A DNA stretch of 64,000 nt from Amycolatopsis sp. cg9 (GCF_041346945.1 NZ_CP166850.1:6370501-6434500); one strand, 5' to 3'; positions 25,478 through 37,981 are shown, counted from the first letter of the stretch. Notes: generated from the letters alone by a model not told the origin. Made by a program: numbers and translations.

Positions 25478-26425
25478 ATGGAGCTGCGGCAGGTCGAGCA
25501 CTTCCTCGCGGTGGTGCGGAGCGGGGGTTTCACGGCGGCGGCGCAGGACGTGCACGTGGTGCAGTCGGCGCTGAGCGCGTCGATCCGGAAGCTCGAAGGG
25601 GAGCTGGGTGCCCCGCTGTTCGACCGCACGACGCGCCGCGTCACGCTGACCGAAGCGGGACGAGCGCTGCTGCCACTGGCCCACCGCATCATCGCGGACG
25701 TCGCCGCCGCGCGCGGCGAGGTGGCGGCGGTGACCGGCCTGACGCGCGGGCGGGTGTCGATCGGCACGATCCAGACGCTGACGGTCGTGGACCTGCCGGT
25801 GAAGCTCGGCGAGTTCCGGCTCCGGTACCCGGGCGTCCGCATCCACGTGCGCGAGAGCACGGTCTTCGACCTGGCGGCGGGCATCGCCGGCGGCGAGCTG
25901 GACCTGAGTTTCCTGGCCGCGCCGGAGCCGCTGGCGGCCGACCTGTTCAGCTTCGCGAGCTGGCGCCAGGACCTGGTCCTGCTGTGCCACCCGGGCCACC
26001 GGCTCGCCGGCCGCGACCGGATCCGCCTGCCCGAACTGGCCGACGAGCCGTTCGTGGACTTCAGCGGCAGCGGCATCGAGGTGATGGTCGCCCGCCGGTT
26101 CGCGGACGCGGGCGTCCGCCGGCACCGCGTCTGCGAGGCGACCCACATGCCCCTGCTCGTCGACCTGGTGGCGGCCGGCCTCGGCGTCTCGATCGTCCCG
26201 CGCCCGGTGGCCGAGAAGTCGGGGCTCCCGTACGCCCGGCTCGACGGGCCGGGTTTCAGCCGCGCGATCCACCTCGCCGGCCGCGGCCCCCAACCGGCGA
26301 ACCCGGCCGCCAGGGCCCTGCTGGCGCACCTGCTGGACGGGCCGTCAGCGCTCGCGGACGGGAACGAAGAGCAACCCGAACCCGGTGAGGACGAGAGCCA
26401 TCGCGACGGTGCTCAACCCGGTTAA
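25478..26425 (+). CDS. LysR-family transcriptional regulator
   Basis: 315 residues. HTH at residues 17-40 (GGFTAAAQDVHVVQSALSAS), then a dimer helix and a LysR substrate domain with the IGTIQTLTVVDLP start. The last 30 residues (after LLAHLLDG) are charged, Glu/Asp/Gln-rich, unlike a normal LysR end, and coincide with the overlap with a small minus-strand gene. No gene is close enough to name as a target; its left neighbour is divergent. Confidence 0.88.
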   Translation: MELRQVEHFLAVVRSGGFTAAAQDVHVVQSALSASIRKLEGELGAPLFDRTTRRVTLTEAGRALLPLAHRIIADVAAARGEVAAVTGLTRGRVSIGTIQTLTVVDLPVKLGEFRLRYPGVRIHVRESTVFDLAAGIAGGELDLSFLAAPEPLAADLFSFASWRQDLVLLCHPGHRLAGRDRIRLPELADEPFVDFSGSGIEVMVARRFADAGVRRHRVCEATHMPLLVDLVAAGLGVSIVPRPVAEKSGLPYARLDGPGFSRAIHLAGRGPQPANPAARALLAHLLDGPSALADGNEEQPEPGEDESHRDGAQPG

Positions 26426-26509
26426 GGCGGTGACCGCGCCGAGCACGAGGGCCCGGAGCGCGAAGCGTCTCAGCAGGCGGGTCAGATCGGCCGCTTCGGA
26501 ATGCTGCAT
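26345..26509 (-). CDS. Possible small membrane protein, 54 aa
   Basis: Starting at ATG 26509: a 20-residue amphipathic front (MQHSEAADLTRLLRRFALRA), then a hydrophobic stretch LVLGAVTALTGLSTVAMALVLTGFGLLFV that would make one or two membrane helices. It overlaps the end of the LysR gene by 81 bp in convergent orientation. Composition is protein-like, and the LysR tail over the overlap looks atypical, which favours this small gene being real. I recognise no family. Confidence 0.45.
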   Translation of the reverse strand: MQHSEAADLTRLLRRFALRALVLGAVTALTGLSTVAMALVLTGFGLLFVPVRER

Positions 26510-26646
26510 GCTCCGAGTGTTCGCCGGGCGGCGTGCGGCGTCCAACGCACAGGATCGCTGGGACCCAGCTGCGGAATCGATGAATGCCGGTGTGACCGGG
26601 CGCCCGGCCCCGGTGTTCCGCGGTGGCGCCGCCGTACGATCGTGCG

Positions 26647-27066
26647 GTGGGTACGGGCTCGTTCTGGTGGGATCTGCTGATCGCCGTCGCCGGTGCGCTG
26701 GTGCTCGCCTGGCTCGCCCTGATCGTCGCGCTGCTGGCCGTCCGGCCGCGGGGCGGGCTGCTCACGGAAGCCCTCCGCCTGCTGCCGGACCTGCTGCGGC
26801 TCCTGCGGCGGCTCGCCGCGGACAAGACCCTGCCCCGCGGGGTGCGGATCCGGCTCGGCCTGCTGCTGGCCTACCTCGCGCTGCCGATCGACCTGGTCCC
26901 GGACTTCATCCCCGTGCTCGGCTACGCCGACGACGCCATCATCGTCGCCGCTGTGCTGCGGAGCGTGGTGCGGCGGGCCGGGCTCGACGCCGTCCGGGTG
27001 CACTGGCCCGGGTCCGACGACGGTTTCGCCGCCCTCACCCGCCTCGCCGGGATGGGGGCGCGCTGA
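26647..27066 (+). CDS. DUF1232 (YkvA-like) small membrane protein
   Basis: 139 residues from GTG 26647. N-terminal transmembrane helix (WWDLLIAVAGALVLAWLALIVALLAV), then a cytoplasmic linker and the DUF1232 core: ALPIDLVPDFIPVLGYADDAIIV, the defining motif. Role unknown in the family. It is followed 41 bp later by an F420-type oxidoreductase gene in the same direction. Confidence 0.8.
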   Translation: MGTGSFWWDLLIAVAGALVLAWLALIVALLAVRPRGGLLTEALRLLPDLLRLLRRLAADKTLPRGVRIRLGLLLAYLALPIDLVPDFIPVLGYADDAIIVAAVLRSVVRRAGLDAVRVHWPGSDDGFAALTRLAGMGAR

Positions 27067-27107
27067 GCCTTGCCTTGCCGTTCGCGTCAAGGTCTACCTT
27101 CGCGGAC

Positions 27108-27956
27108 GTGGAGTTCGGGATCAGTTACAGCACACCCTTCTTCGGCGCCGACCCGGAAACGCTCCTGGGGTTCGCCCGGGACGCGGAGGAGTTCGGGTTC
27201 GAGTCCTTCTACCTGCCGGAGCACGTCGCGCTCCACCCCGGCGCGAAGATCGGGGCGATGGCGCTGCCGCCGTCGCTGCCGTTCGCGGATCCGCTGGCGT
27301 GCTTGAGCTTCGTGGCCGCCGGGACGCGCCGCATCCTGCTGGGCACCGGTGTCCTGCTGCTGCCGTACCACCACCCGGTGACCCTCGCCAAGCGGCTGGC
27401 GACGATCGACGTCCTTTCCGGCGGCCGCATGCGGCTGCTCACGGTGGGCGTCGGCGCGCTGCCGGGCGAGGCCCGGGCGGTCGGGGTCGATTTCGCGACC
27501 CGCGGGCGGCGGGCGGACGAGGCGATCGACGTCCTGCGCGCGCTGTGGGCGGGCGACGAGTCGGGGGTCGGCTTCGAGGGGGATTTCTATTCCTTCGACG
27601 ACGCCTGCGTGTACCCGAAACCGTTGGCGGAGCTGCCGATCCACGTGGGCGGATCGAGCCCGGCCGCGGCACGGCGGGCCGGGGTGCGCGGGGACGGGTA
27701 CTTCCCCGGCGGGATGCTCACGGCGGAGGAGCGTCGCCGGCAGTTTTCGCTCGCCCGGACGACGGCGGCCGCCGCCGGGCGTGATCCGGACCGGCTGGAG
27801 TACACGCGGTGGGGTTCCCTCGACATGTCGCCGGAGGACGTCGAAGTGCTTGCGGCGGAAGGGGTTACCCGGGTGGTGGTCAGTCCGGACAGTGCTGAGC
27901 CCGGGCGGCGGCGGGAGGTGATGGCTGCTTTCGCTCGGCGGTTCGGGTTGGGGTAG
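27108..27956 (+). CDS. LLM-class F420-dependent oxidoreductase
   Basis: 282 residues, a luciferase-like TIM barrel (TIGR03619-type). Seen: EFGFESFYLPEHV after the first strand, GTGVLLLPYHHPVTLAKRLATIDVLSGGR (split by me into GTGVLLLP and LAKRLATIDVLSGGR), and PIHVGGSSPAAARRA near residue 180, all typical. These enzymes use reduced F420 for hydride transfer to varied substrates. GTG 27108 gives the expected N-terminus MEFGISY. Substrate unknown. Confidence 0.85.
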   Translation: MEFGISYSTPFFGADPETLLGFARDAEEFGFESFYLPEHVALHPGAKIGAMALPPSLPFADPLACLSFVAAGTRRILLGTGVLLLPYHHPVTLAKRLATIDVLSGGRMRLLTVGVGALPGEARAVGVDFATRGRRADEAIDVLRALWAGDESGVGFEGDFYSFDDACVYPKPLAELPIHVGGSSPAAARRAGVRGDGYFPGGMLTAEERRRQFSLARTTAAAAGRDPDRLEYTRWGSLDMSPEDVEVLAAEGVTRVVVSPDSAEPGRRREVMAAFARRFGLG

Positions 27957-27991
27957 CGACGATCATTGCCACCTGATCGAGTGATGAACAG

Positions 27992-29524
27992 GTGGCCGAC
28001 CGCCTCCGTGTGCTGCTCACTGTTGTGCGGTCTGCTGAGGCGGAGATGGGTGCGGTGCTCGTGGAAATCGAGTCGCGGGGTGTGCGGGAACTGTTCGGAT
28101 ACCGCTCCACCGCGCGGCTTTACGAACACCTCGCCGATGTCCTCCGCGCTGCCGCCGTGCGGACTGTCGTACGAGCCCACGCCCTCAACGCCGCTCCCGC
28201 GACCGGTGTCGCCGCCCTCACCGGACGGCTGAGCACTCCGATGATCGACACGATCGTCGAGGCTCTCACCCGGATCCCGGCCGAGCACCGCGACACCGCC
28301 GAAGCAGACCTACTGGCCTTCGCCGCCGACAACGGCCAAAGACAAGTCGCCGCGCTCGGCGCGCGGATCGTGGCCCACCTCGACCCCGGCGGCCCCGAGC
28401 CCGCCACCCCCGCCCGGGAGTTGTCGCTGCGCCGCAAACGCACCGGGATGTGGGAGTTGTCCGGCCGTTTCGACGATGAGACCGGCACCCGCGCCAGCGC
28501 GCTGCTCGACGCCCTGGCCGAACGCCGACACGCCGACGACGGCCCCGACCTGCGTTCCCCGCAGGAACGCTACGGCGACGCGTTCTCCGACGCGGTGGAC
28601 CTGGCCCTCAACTCCCCAGAGCTGCCGACCCAGACCGGGGAACGCGCCCACGTCATGGTCGCGGTCTCCCTGTCGGACCTGCAGTCCGTCCTCGGCACTA
28701 CCAGCGAACCTCTCGACCTCGGCCGGGCCCGCCGCCTGATCTCACCCGGCTTGCGGCGGGCGCTGTTCCTGCGTGACCGGGGTTGTGCGTTCCCGGGCTG
28801 TCACCGCCCGCCCCGGCACTGCCAAGGTCACCACATCCGGCACTGGGCCGAGGGTGGCCCGACCGACCTGGCCAACCTGGTCCTGCTCTGCGGACACCAC
28901 CACCGGCTGCTGCACCGTTCCGGGTGGCAGGTCCGCATCGCCACCGACGGCCACCCCGAGTTCCTGCCCCCACGGTTCCTGGACAAACGCCGAAAACCCC
29001 GGCGCAACAACATCCACCAGCCTCTGGCATTCGCAGCCTGCCGACTACGGGAGGACGACGAACTTGCCAGTGCCGTCGTCGTCCTCCATGGCGCGGTGGG
29101 CCGCGACGATGTCGTCCAAGGCGAAAACACGGTCCAGATGGGACGGACAGGTCCCGGCTTCGACCGCGTCGACGATTCGTTGCAGGACAGGCGCGTTGCC
29201 CTTGACGGTGTCACTGTGGAAGGCGGTGAGCTTCGTGCCGGACGGGATCATCGCGATCGGCTCCAGCTCCGGGATCACCCAGCCGCTGAGCGATCCGGCC
29301 ACGCACACGGTGCCGCCGCGGCGGACCAGGCTCAGGGAGTCCAGGGCCGTGGTCGCGCCGACCAGGTCGAGGACGTGGTCCGGGCCCTCGGGCCAGATCG
29401 TGCGGACGCCGGCCGCCAGTGGGGTGCCGTCGTCGACCAGGGTGTGGTCGGTGGGCAACGCCGCTGCTTTAGCCGGGCGGCGGGTCGTGGCGGTGGTCTC
29501 GACGCCGTGCGCGGCCGCGAGTGA
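27992..29524 (+). CDS. DUF222/HNH endonuclease-domain protein, reading frame over-extended at 3' end
   Basis: Residues 1-235 form the helical DUF222 domain; the HNH nuclease motif follows: CAFPGCHRPPRHCQGHH, then IRHWAEGGPTDLANLVLLC and GHHHRLLHR, with all Cys/His ligands intact. These multi-copy actinobacterial proteins normally end soon after a RRPRRN-type motif; here KPRRNNIHQP ends near 29030, yet the frame stays open 500 bp more, antisense to the oxidoreductase gene (29045-30007). The extension is Arg/Asp/Gly-rich and not protein-like, so the natural stop was probably lost. Function of the family is unproven. Confidence 0.7.
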   Translation: MADRLRVLLTVVRSAEAEMGAVLVEIESRGVRELFGYRSTARLYEHLADVLRAAAVRTVVRAHALNAAPATGVAALTGRLSTPMIDTIVEALTRIPAEHRDTAEADLLAFAADNGQRQVAALGARIVAHLDPGGPEPATPARELSLRRKRTGMWELSGRFDDETGTRASALLDALAERRHADDGPDLRSPQERYGDAFSDAVDLALNSPELPTQTGERAHVMVAVSLSDLQSVLGTTSEPLDLGRARRLISPGLRRALFLRDRGCAFPGCHRPPRHCQGHHIRHWAEGGPTDLANLVLLCGHHHRLLHRSGWQVRIATDGHPEFLPPRFLDKRRKPRRNNIHQPLAFAACRLREDDELASAVVVLHGAVGRDDVVQGENTVQMGRTGPGFDRVDDSLQDRRVALDGVTVEGGELRAGRDHRDRLQLRDHPAAERSGHAHGAAAADQAQGVQGRGRADQVEDVVRALGPDRADAGRQWGAVVDQGVVGGQRRCFSRAAGRGGGLDAVRGRE

Positions 29525-30007
29525 CGCGGCGGCCATGCCCACCGACGACGTGCCGCCGCGGATCAGCAGGCGGTGGCCGGGCTCGAGGTCCAGGGTGTCC
29601 AGGGCGCCCTGGGCGGTCATGAACGTTTCGGGCAGCGCGGCCAGGACCGGCCACGGCAACGTCGTCTCGACGGGCATCAGCAGGGCGTTCGGCACCAGGG
29701 CGTACTCGGCGTAGCCGCCGTCGAACCGCCTGCCCAGCTCGCCCATCACCGCGGCGACGGTGGTGCCCTCGGCGAGCGCGGGGTCGGTCGATTCGGCCAG
29801 GACGCCGACGCATTCGATCCCCAGCACGCGCGGGAACGTCACCGTGGGGGAGTGGCCCTGGCGGGTCCTCAGCTCCGACCGGTTCAGGCCCGCGCCCCGG
29901 ACGTGGACCAGGCTCCAGCCGGGGCGGACCACCGGGACCGGGACCTCGCGGACCTCCAGCACGTCCGGGCCGCCGGGCCGGACGCAGACCGCTGCTCTCA
30001 TCTTCAT
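29045..30007 (-). CDS. Zinc-type alcohol dehydrogenase/NADPH:quinone oxidoreductase
   Basis: 320 residues, MDR superfamily. Start taken as MKMRAAV (30007); an in-frame ATG at 30001 is also possible. GroES-like domain with GLNRSELRTRQG, nucleotide motif in RLLIRGGTSSVGMAAASLA (GxxxxVG) and the QOR-like C-terminus KFVVLP. No structural-zinc cysteines are visible, consistent with the quinone-oxidoreductase branch. Divergent from an AraC regulator 55 bp away, which may control it. Its 3' half is overlapped antisense by the extended HNH frame. Confidence 0.85.
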   Translation of the reverse strand: MKMRAAVCVRPGGPDVLEVREVPVPVVRPGWSLVHVRGAGLNRSELRTRQGHSPTVTFPRVLGIECVGVLAESTDPALAEGTTVAAVMGELGRRFDGGYAEYALVPNALLMPVETTLPWPVLAALPETFMTAQGALDTLDLEPGHRLLIRGGTSSVGMAAASLAAAHGVETTATTRRPAKAAALPTDHTLVDDGTPLAAGVRTIWPEGPDHVLDLVGATTALDSLSLVRRGGTVCVAGSLSGWVIPELEPIAMIPSGTKLTAFHSDTVKGNAPVLQRIVDAVEAGTCPSHLDRVFALDDIVAAHRAMEDDDGTGKFVVLP

Positions 30008-30062
30008 GTCCGCCACTCTCGGGCCGGGCCGGGCTGGCCGGCCACCGGTAGGATGCCAAGTC

Positions 30063-30830
30063 ATGCCCATTGGCCGCCAAGCTCCCGAGTCGCGGATCTG
30101 GCCGTCCGGCGGGGCGCACCTGTGGGCTCCGGGGGCGGCCAGCCAGGTGCACACCCACGACCGCGGGCACCTGGTGTACGCCGCTCGCGGGGTGCTGTCG
30201 GTGCACTCCGGGCGGGGGACGTCGGTGGTGCCCGCCAACCGGGTCGCGTGGATCCCCGCCGGGTTCGGCCACCACCACCGGGCGCACGGTCACACCGACA
30301 TGCGGATCGTCTTCCTGCCGGCGTCCCTGGCCCGGCTCGTTCCCGCGCACCCGGCGGTGTTCGCCGCGTCCGGCCTCGCCCGCGAGGTCCTGCTCGCGCT
30401 GACCGGCACCCGCGAGTACGACCGCGCGGCGAGTGCCCGCCTGCGCCGGGTGCTCGTCGAGGAACTCCGGGAAGCGCCGGAACAGCCGTTGCAGCTGCCG
30501 GAACCCCGGGACGACCGGCTGCGGGCCGTCGCGCGGGTGCTGTACGAGGATCCGGCGGACACCACGCCGCTCGCCGAGCTGGGCCGGCGTAGCGGGGCGA
30601 GCGCCCGGACGCTGAGCCGGCTGTTCCGCGACGAGCTCGGCATGACGTTCTACGAGTGGCGCACCCAGCTGCGCGTGCACCACGCGCTCGTCCTGCTGGC
30701 GGACGGCCACGACACGACCCGGGTGGCCCACGCCTGCGGCTGGTCGAACCCGAGCGGCTTCATCGCGGCGTTCACGGCGATCGTCGGGACGACCCCGGGC
30801 CGCCACCGGCAGCTCACCAGACCAGTTTGA
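30063..30830 (+). CDS. AraC-family regulator with cupin sensor
   Basis: 255 residues from ATG 30063. N-terminal cupin (VHTHDRGHLVYAARG, then VPANRVAWIPAGFGHHH) and C-terminal AraC DNA-binding domain with two HTHs (LGRRSGASARTLSRLF and VAHACGWSNPSGFIAAF). Divergent from the quinone oxidoreductase, its likely target. Its end overlaps the convergent small membrane-protein gene by 17 bp. Confidence 0.88.
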   Translation: MPIGRQAPESRIWPSGGAHLWAPGAASQVHTHDRGHLVYAARGVLSVHSGRGTSVVPANRVAWIPAGFGHHHRAHGHTDMRIVFLPASLARLVPAHPAVFAASGLAREVLLALTGTREYDRAASARLRRVLVEELREAPEQPLQLPEPRDDRLRAVARVLYEDPADTTPLAELGRRSGASARTLSRLFRDELGMTFYEWRTQLRVHHALVLLADGHDTTRVAHACGWSNPSGFIAAFTAIVGTTPGRHRQLTRPV

Positions 30831-31167
30831 TGCCCATGGACATCGCCGTGAAGCACAGTATCCACAGCACGATCGGGCCGGCGGCGCCGGTGAACTCGAC
30901 GAACGTGCCCAGCCGCATCTTGATCCGGTCGAAGCGCGCTTCGAAGGCGGCGATGATCAGGAACGAGGCCAAGGCCGCCGAAGGCAGGCCGACGATGGCG
31001 GGGAAGTGGTTCGCGAGCAGTTCCCGGACCCAGGGCTCCTGCCGCCACGAGGCGACGGCCACGGGGAAGGTGAACACGGAGATCTGGACCAGGGCCGCCA
31101 GGCCGCCGATCCAGACGACGGCGTGGCGGACGTGGTGGGCGCTCTCCGGCGGGGACTCTTCGGTCAC
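30814..31167 (-). CDS. Small integral membrane protein, 117 aa
   Basis: GTG 31167 start gives an acidic N-terminus (VTEESPPESAHHV) followed by three or four hydrophobic segments: AVVWIGGLAALVQISVFTF, VGLPSAALASFLIIAAF and GPIVLWILCFTAMSMGI. I do not recognise the family. It is convergent with the AraC gene and lies upstream of the next minus-strand LysR gene's stop, so it is probably monocistronic. Confidence 0.7.
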   Translation of the reverse strand: MTEESPPESAHHVRHAVVWIGGLAALVQISVFTFPVAVASWRQEPWVRELLANHFPAIVGLPSAALASFLIIAAFEARFDRIKMRLGTFVEFTGAAGPIVLWILCFTAMSMGIKLVW

Positions 31168-31250
31168 GCCACCAGAGGCGCGGCGCGGGCACCCGATGTA
31201 ACGGGTTCCGCGACGGTCCACCTGGACGGCGCAACGGGGTGCCGGCGGGG

Positions 31251-32174
31251 TCAGTGTCCGTCCACAAGCGACACGAGGCCGACCGGGAGGCGCTTCCGGT
31301 CCGCGACGAAGCCGACGATCGCGTCGCGCAGGGCGCGCACCGCCCGGGTCGGGTCCACCTCCCGGCGGACCGCGAGCTGCACCACCCGCGTCATCCCCGC
31401 CTCCGGGGCGAACCGCGTCATCAAGAACCGGTCGCCCGCCACCGTGCTCGGGACCACCGCCGCGCCCAGGCCCGCGCGGACGAGTTCCAGGACCGCGTCC
31501 ATTTCGCCGCCCTCGATCGCGAACGACGGTTCGAAACCCGCGGTGCGGCAGGCGTTCACCGTCGCTTCGCGGACGTCGTAGCCGCGGCGGAACATCACCA
31601 GCGGGACCTCGGCCAGTTCGCGGATGCCGAGGCGCGGGCCCGCGTGGGCGATCGGGGCGTCCGGCGGGGACACGACCACCAGTTCCTCCAGCAGCAACGG
31701 GGTCGCGGCCAGGTGCGGGTCCGCCGGGGCGCTCGCCAGCAGGGCCAGGTCCAGCGCGCCTTCGGACAGGCGCTCGCGCAGGTCACCCGAGCCGCTTTCG
31801 TGCAGTTCCAGCTGGATGCCCGGGTAGCGGCGGCGGAACGCGGCCAGCATCGCGGGGAGCAGGCCCGTGCACAGGCTCGGTGGCGCGCCCAGCCGGACGC
31901 GGCCGCGGTCGAGCTCGTCCAGTTCGCGGATGGCCCGGTGGGCGGTTTCGGTCTCGGCGAGGATGCGGCGCGCGATCGGCAGCAGGGTTTCGCCCGCTTC
32001 GGTGAGCGTGACGTTGCCGCGGATCCGGTGGAACAGCGGCGCGCCCAGGTCGTGTTCGAGCGCGCGGATCTGCTGCGACAGCGAGGGCTGGGCGACGCGC
32101 ACCTGTTCGGCGGCGCGGGTGAAGTGCCGCTGTTCGGCGACGGCCACGAAGTAGGCGAGCTGCTGGAACTGCAC
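31251..32174 (-). CDS. LysR-family regulator divergent from sdhCAB
   Basis: 307 residues from GTG 32174 (VQFQQLAYFVAVAEQRHFTRAAE). HTH residues 4-62 (RVAQPSLSQQIRALEHDLG), effector domain afterwards. It faces the succinate dehydrogenase operon with an 82-bp gap holding the palindrome ATAGCC-GCT-GGCTAT, a T-N11-A LysR box, so it probably regulates sdhCAB and itself. The pairing of this LysR with sdh is frequent in actinomycetes (recalled, not checked). Confidence 0.87.
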   Translation of the reverse strand: MQFQQLAYFVAVAEQRHFTRAAEQVRVAQPSLSQQIRALEHDLGAPLFHRIRGNVTLTEAGETLLPIARRILAETETAHRAIRELDELDRGRVRLGAPPSLCTGLLPAMLAAFRRRYPGIQLELHESGSGDLRERLSEGALDLALLASAPADPHLAATPLLLEELVVVSPPDAPIAHAGPRLGIRELAEVPLVMFRRGYDVREATVNACRTAGFEPSFAIEGGEMDAVLELVRAGLGAAVVPSTVAGDRFLMTRFAPEAGMTRVVQLAVRREVDPTRAVRALRDAIVGFVADRKRLPVGLVSLVDGH

Positions 32175-32183
32175 CACCCCATG

Positions 32184-32198
32184 ATAGCCGCTGGCTAT
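32184..32198. promoter_or_regulatory. LysR box ATAGCC-GCT-GGCTAT
   Basis: Perfect 6-bp arms with a 3-nt centre fitting the T-N11-A rule, 10 bp upstream of the LysR start and 59 bp upstream of sdhC. Confidence 0.65.
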
Positions 32199-32256
32199 GA
32201 AGAGCAGAGTTTTCATGTCTTTGACCTCTCAACGACGCCGACCTAACGTCGAGCGG

Positions 32257-32954
32257 GTGGTGAACGACCTCGCAACCCGGCGGCCCGTCCGGGACTTCTG
32301 GGCCTCGACGATCGGCAAGAAGATCGTCATGGCGGTGAGCGGCGCGCTGCTGCTCGCGTTCGTGTTCGCGCACATGGTCGGCAACCTCAAGACCTTCCTC
32401 GGCGCCGGCGACCTCAACCACTACGCCCACTGGCTGCGCACGATCGGCGAGCCGGTGCTGCGCTACGAGTGGTTCCTCTGGATCCAGCGCGCGGTCCTGC
32501 TCGCCGCGCTGGTCCTGCACGTCACCGCGGCGGTGCAGCTGGCCCGGCGCGACCTGCGCGCGCGGCCGGTGCGCTACGTCCACCGGCGGCCGGTGCGGGC
32601 CACCTTCGCGGTGCGCACCATGCGGTGGGGCGGTGCCACGCTCGCGCTGTTCGTCGTCTGGCACATCCTCGACTTCACCGTGGGCGCGGTGAACCGGGAC
32701 TTCGTGCCCGGCGATCCGTACCACAACCTCGTCGCGGACTTCCAGGTCTGGTGGGTGAACCTGATCTACCTGGTCGCGCTCGCGATGCTCGGCCTGCACA
32801 TCCACCACGGCTTCGCCAGCGCCGCGCGGACGCTGGGCGTCGCCAGTGCCCGGCGGGAGCGGGCGATCAAGCTCCTCGGCAGCACGACGGCGGTCGTGGT
32901 CGCGGGCGGCTACGCCCTCGTCCCGGTCGCGATCATGACGGGACTGGTGCACTG

Positions 32955-32955
<1 letters not shown>
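32257..32955 (+). CDS. sdhC: Succinate dehydrogenase cytochrome b subunit
   Basis: 232 residues with five membrane helices, the single-subunit diheme type b anchor found with actinobacterial Sdh2-like enzymes. His residues in [39 protein letters not shown] and [11 protein letters not shown] are the candidate haem ligands. It passes electrons between SdhB and menaquinone. Start chosen at GTG 32257; a GTG at 32260 and an ATG at 32197 are alternatives. The stop overlaps sdhA (TGATG). Confidence 0.9.
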
Positions 32956-34873
<1,918 letters not shown>

Positions 34874-34877
<4 letters not shown>

Positions 34878-35620
34878 AACTCACCGTCCGCATCTGGCGG
34901 CAGGCCGGCCCGGCGGCCGAGGGCAGGCTGGTTTCCTACCCGGTCGACGGCCTCAGCCCGGACATGTCCTTCCTCGAGCTGCTCGACGTGCTCAACCAGG
35001 AACTGATCGCCGCCGGCGAAGAACCGGTCGCGTTCGACCACGACTGCCGCGAAGGCATCTGCGGCTCCTGCGGCGTCGTGATCAACGGGCAGGCCCACGG
35101 GCCCGAGCGCACGACGTCGTGCCAGCTGCACCTGCGTTCGTTCGCCGACGGCGACGTGATCGACGTGGAACCGTGGCGCGCCAAGGGCTTCCCGGTGATC
35201 AAGGACCTGGTCGTGGACCGCTCGGCGCTCGACCGGATCGTCCAGGCGGGCGGCTACGTCAGCGCCCCCACCGGCAGCGCGCCCGACGCCCACGCGACCC
35301 CGGTCCCCAAGCCGGACGCGGACCTGGCCTTCGACAACGCGACCTGCATCGGCTGCGGCGCCTGCGTGGCGGCCTGCCCCAACGGCTCGGCCACCCTCTT
35401 CACCGCGGCCAAGGTGACGCACCTTTCGCTGCTGCCGCAAGGACAGCCGGAACGCGCGCAGCGGGTCCTCGACATGGTCGACGCGATGGACGCGGAGGGC
35501 TTCGGCGGCTGCACCAACACGGGGGAGTGCGTGGCTTCGTGCCCGAAGGGGATCCCGTTCGCGAGCATCTCGGCCCTCAACCGCGAGTTCCGGAAGGCGA
35601 GCCGAACCGGGCGCCGGTGA
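34874..35620 (+). CDS. sdhB: Succinate dehydrogenase/fumarate reductase iron-sulfur subunit
   Basis: 248 residues. 2Fe-2S site [15 protein letters not shown] with the distant Cys in TTSCQLHL; then [14 protein letters not shown] and a third motif [16 protein letters not shown], giving the 2Fe-2S, 4Fe-4S and 3Fe-4S centres. GTG 34874 overlaps the sdhA stop. Carries electrons from the flavin to the membrane subunit. Confidence 0.95.
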
Positions 35621-35654
35621 CCGTGGCGGGGTGACCGGTCCGGCCATTGACTGA

Positions 35655-37133
<1,479 letters not shown>

Positions 37134-37146
37134 GCCACCCGGTGGG

Positions 37147-37182
37147 CCGGGTCTGCCGCCCGGGAGGGGTCGGCAGACCCGG
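37147..37182. terminator. Bidirectional terminator hairpin
   Basis: Perfect 12-bp arms CCGGGTCTGCCG and CGGCAGACCCGG with a 12-nt loop, between the convergent GH10 and GH12 genes. Confidence 0.8.
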
Positions 37183-37186
37183 TTCA

Positions 37187-37936
37187 CTAGTTGACCGCGG
37201 CCGAGAAGGAGTTGACGGCGAGGCCGACACCGCCGCTCCACGGCTCGAAACCGGCCTGGATGCTGGTCAGGTACCAGGAGCGGTCGACGCGGGTGCGCGC
37301 GTCGACGTCGTTGACGAAGTCCAGGACGTTGAACGACCAGCCCGAGATCGCGGACTGCGCCACGTAGGACACCACGTCGTTGCCGCCGTTGTTGCCCTGC
37401 CAGACGTCCCAGCCCCGCCCGCCGATGCTGGTGGTGCCGACCTTCCCGCCGACGGGCTGCACGTTCCCGGTGTGGTTGAACCAGATCATCAGCTCCATCT
37501 GGTTGACGCCGTTCGTCTTCGCGGTCGGGTCCATCCAGATGTCGTAGGAGGCGTCGAAGACCGACCCGCCGACGTAGGTGTAGGAGATCGACGACGGCGC
37601 GCTGCCGATCCGGCTGAGCTGGCGGGGCAGGTTCGTGCCGGGGGAGCAGTTGCCGTAGTGGCAGCCCGCGTAGACGGCCGGGTAGGACAGCGGCGCGCCG
37701 CCGCTGGTGGACCCCTGCTGGGTCTGGATGCGGAACCCGCTGCCGGTGACGTTGATGCACTGCGTCGCGCTGCTGCCCCAGCGGTTGTTCATGACGACGT
37801 ACCGGCCGCCGATCGTCGTCGAGCCGTACTGGTCGCAGATCAGTGTGTCCGCGTGCGCGGCCGGGGCGGCGGCGAGCGGTGCCGCCAGCCCGGCCGCGGT
37901 CAGCAGGACCGCGGAAAGGGCGTGCTTGAGTTTCAT
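37187..37936 (-). CDS. Secreted endo-beta-1,4-glucanase, GH12
   Basis: 249 residues from ATG 37936. Signal peptide to about residue 29 (MKLKHALSAVLLTAAGLAAP, cut after AHA). The mature enzyme is a single GH12 jelly roll starting DTLICDQYGSTTIGG; catalytic Glu residues are in QMELMIWFNHTG and AGFEPWSGG; two Cys pairs (LICDQ/TQCIN, AGCHYGNCSPG). No binding module, unlike its two neighbours. A CebR-like box at 37982-37995 lies 46 bp upstream of the start. Cleaves cellulose or mixed-linkage glucan. Confidence 0.94.
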   Translation of the reverse strand: MKLKHALSAVLLTAAGLAAPLAAAPAAHADTLICDQYGSTTIGGRYVVMNNRWGSSATQCINVTGSGFRIQTQQGSTSGGAPLSYPAVYAGCHYGNCSPGTNLPRQLSRIGSAPSSISYTYVGGSVFDASYDIWMDPTAKTNGVNQMELMIWFNHTGNVQPVGGKVGTTSIGGRGWDVWQGNNGGNDVVSYVAQSAISGWSFNVLDFVNDVDARTRVDRSWYLTSIQAGFEPWSGGVGLAVNSFSAAVN

Positions 37937-37981
37937 CGTGCCGTCTCCACTTCGTCGTGGGTAGTGCTCCCGTCGATGGTG

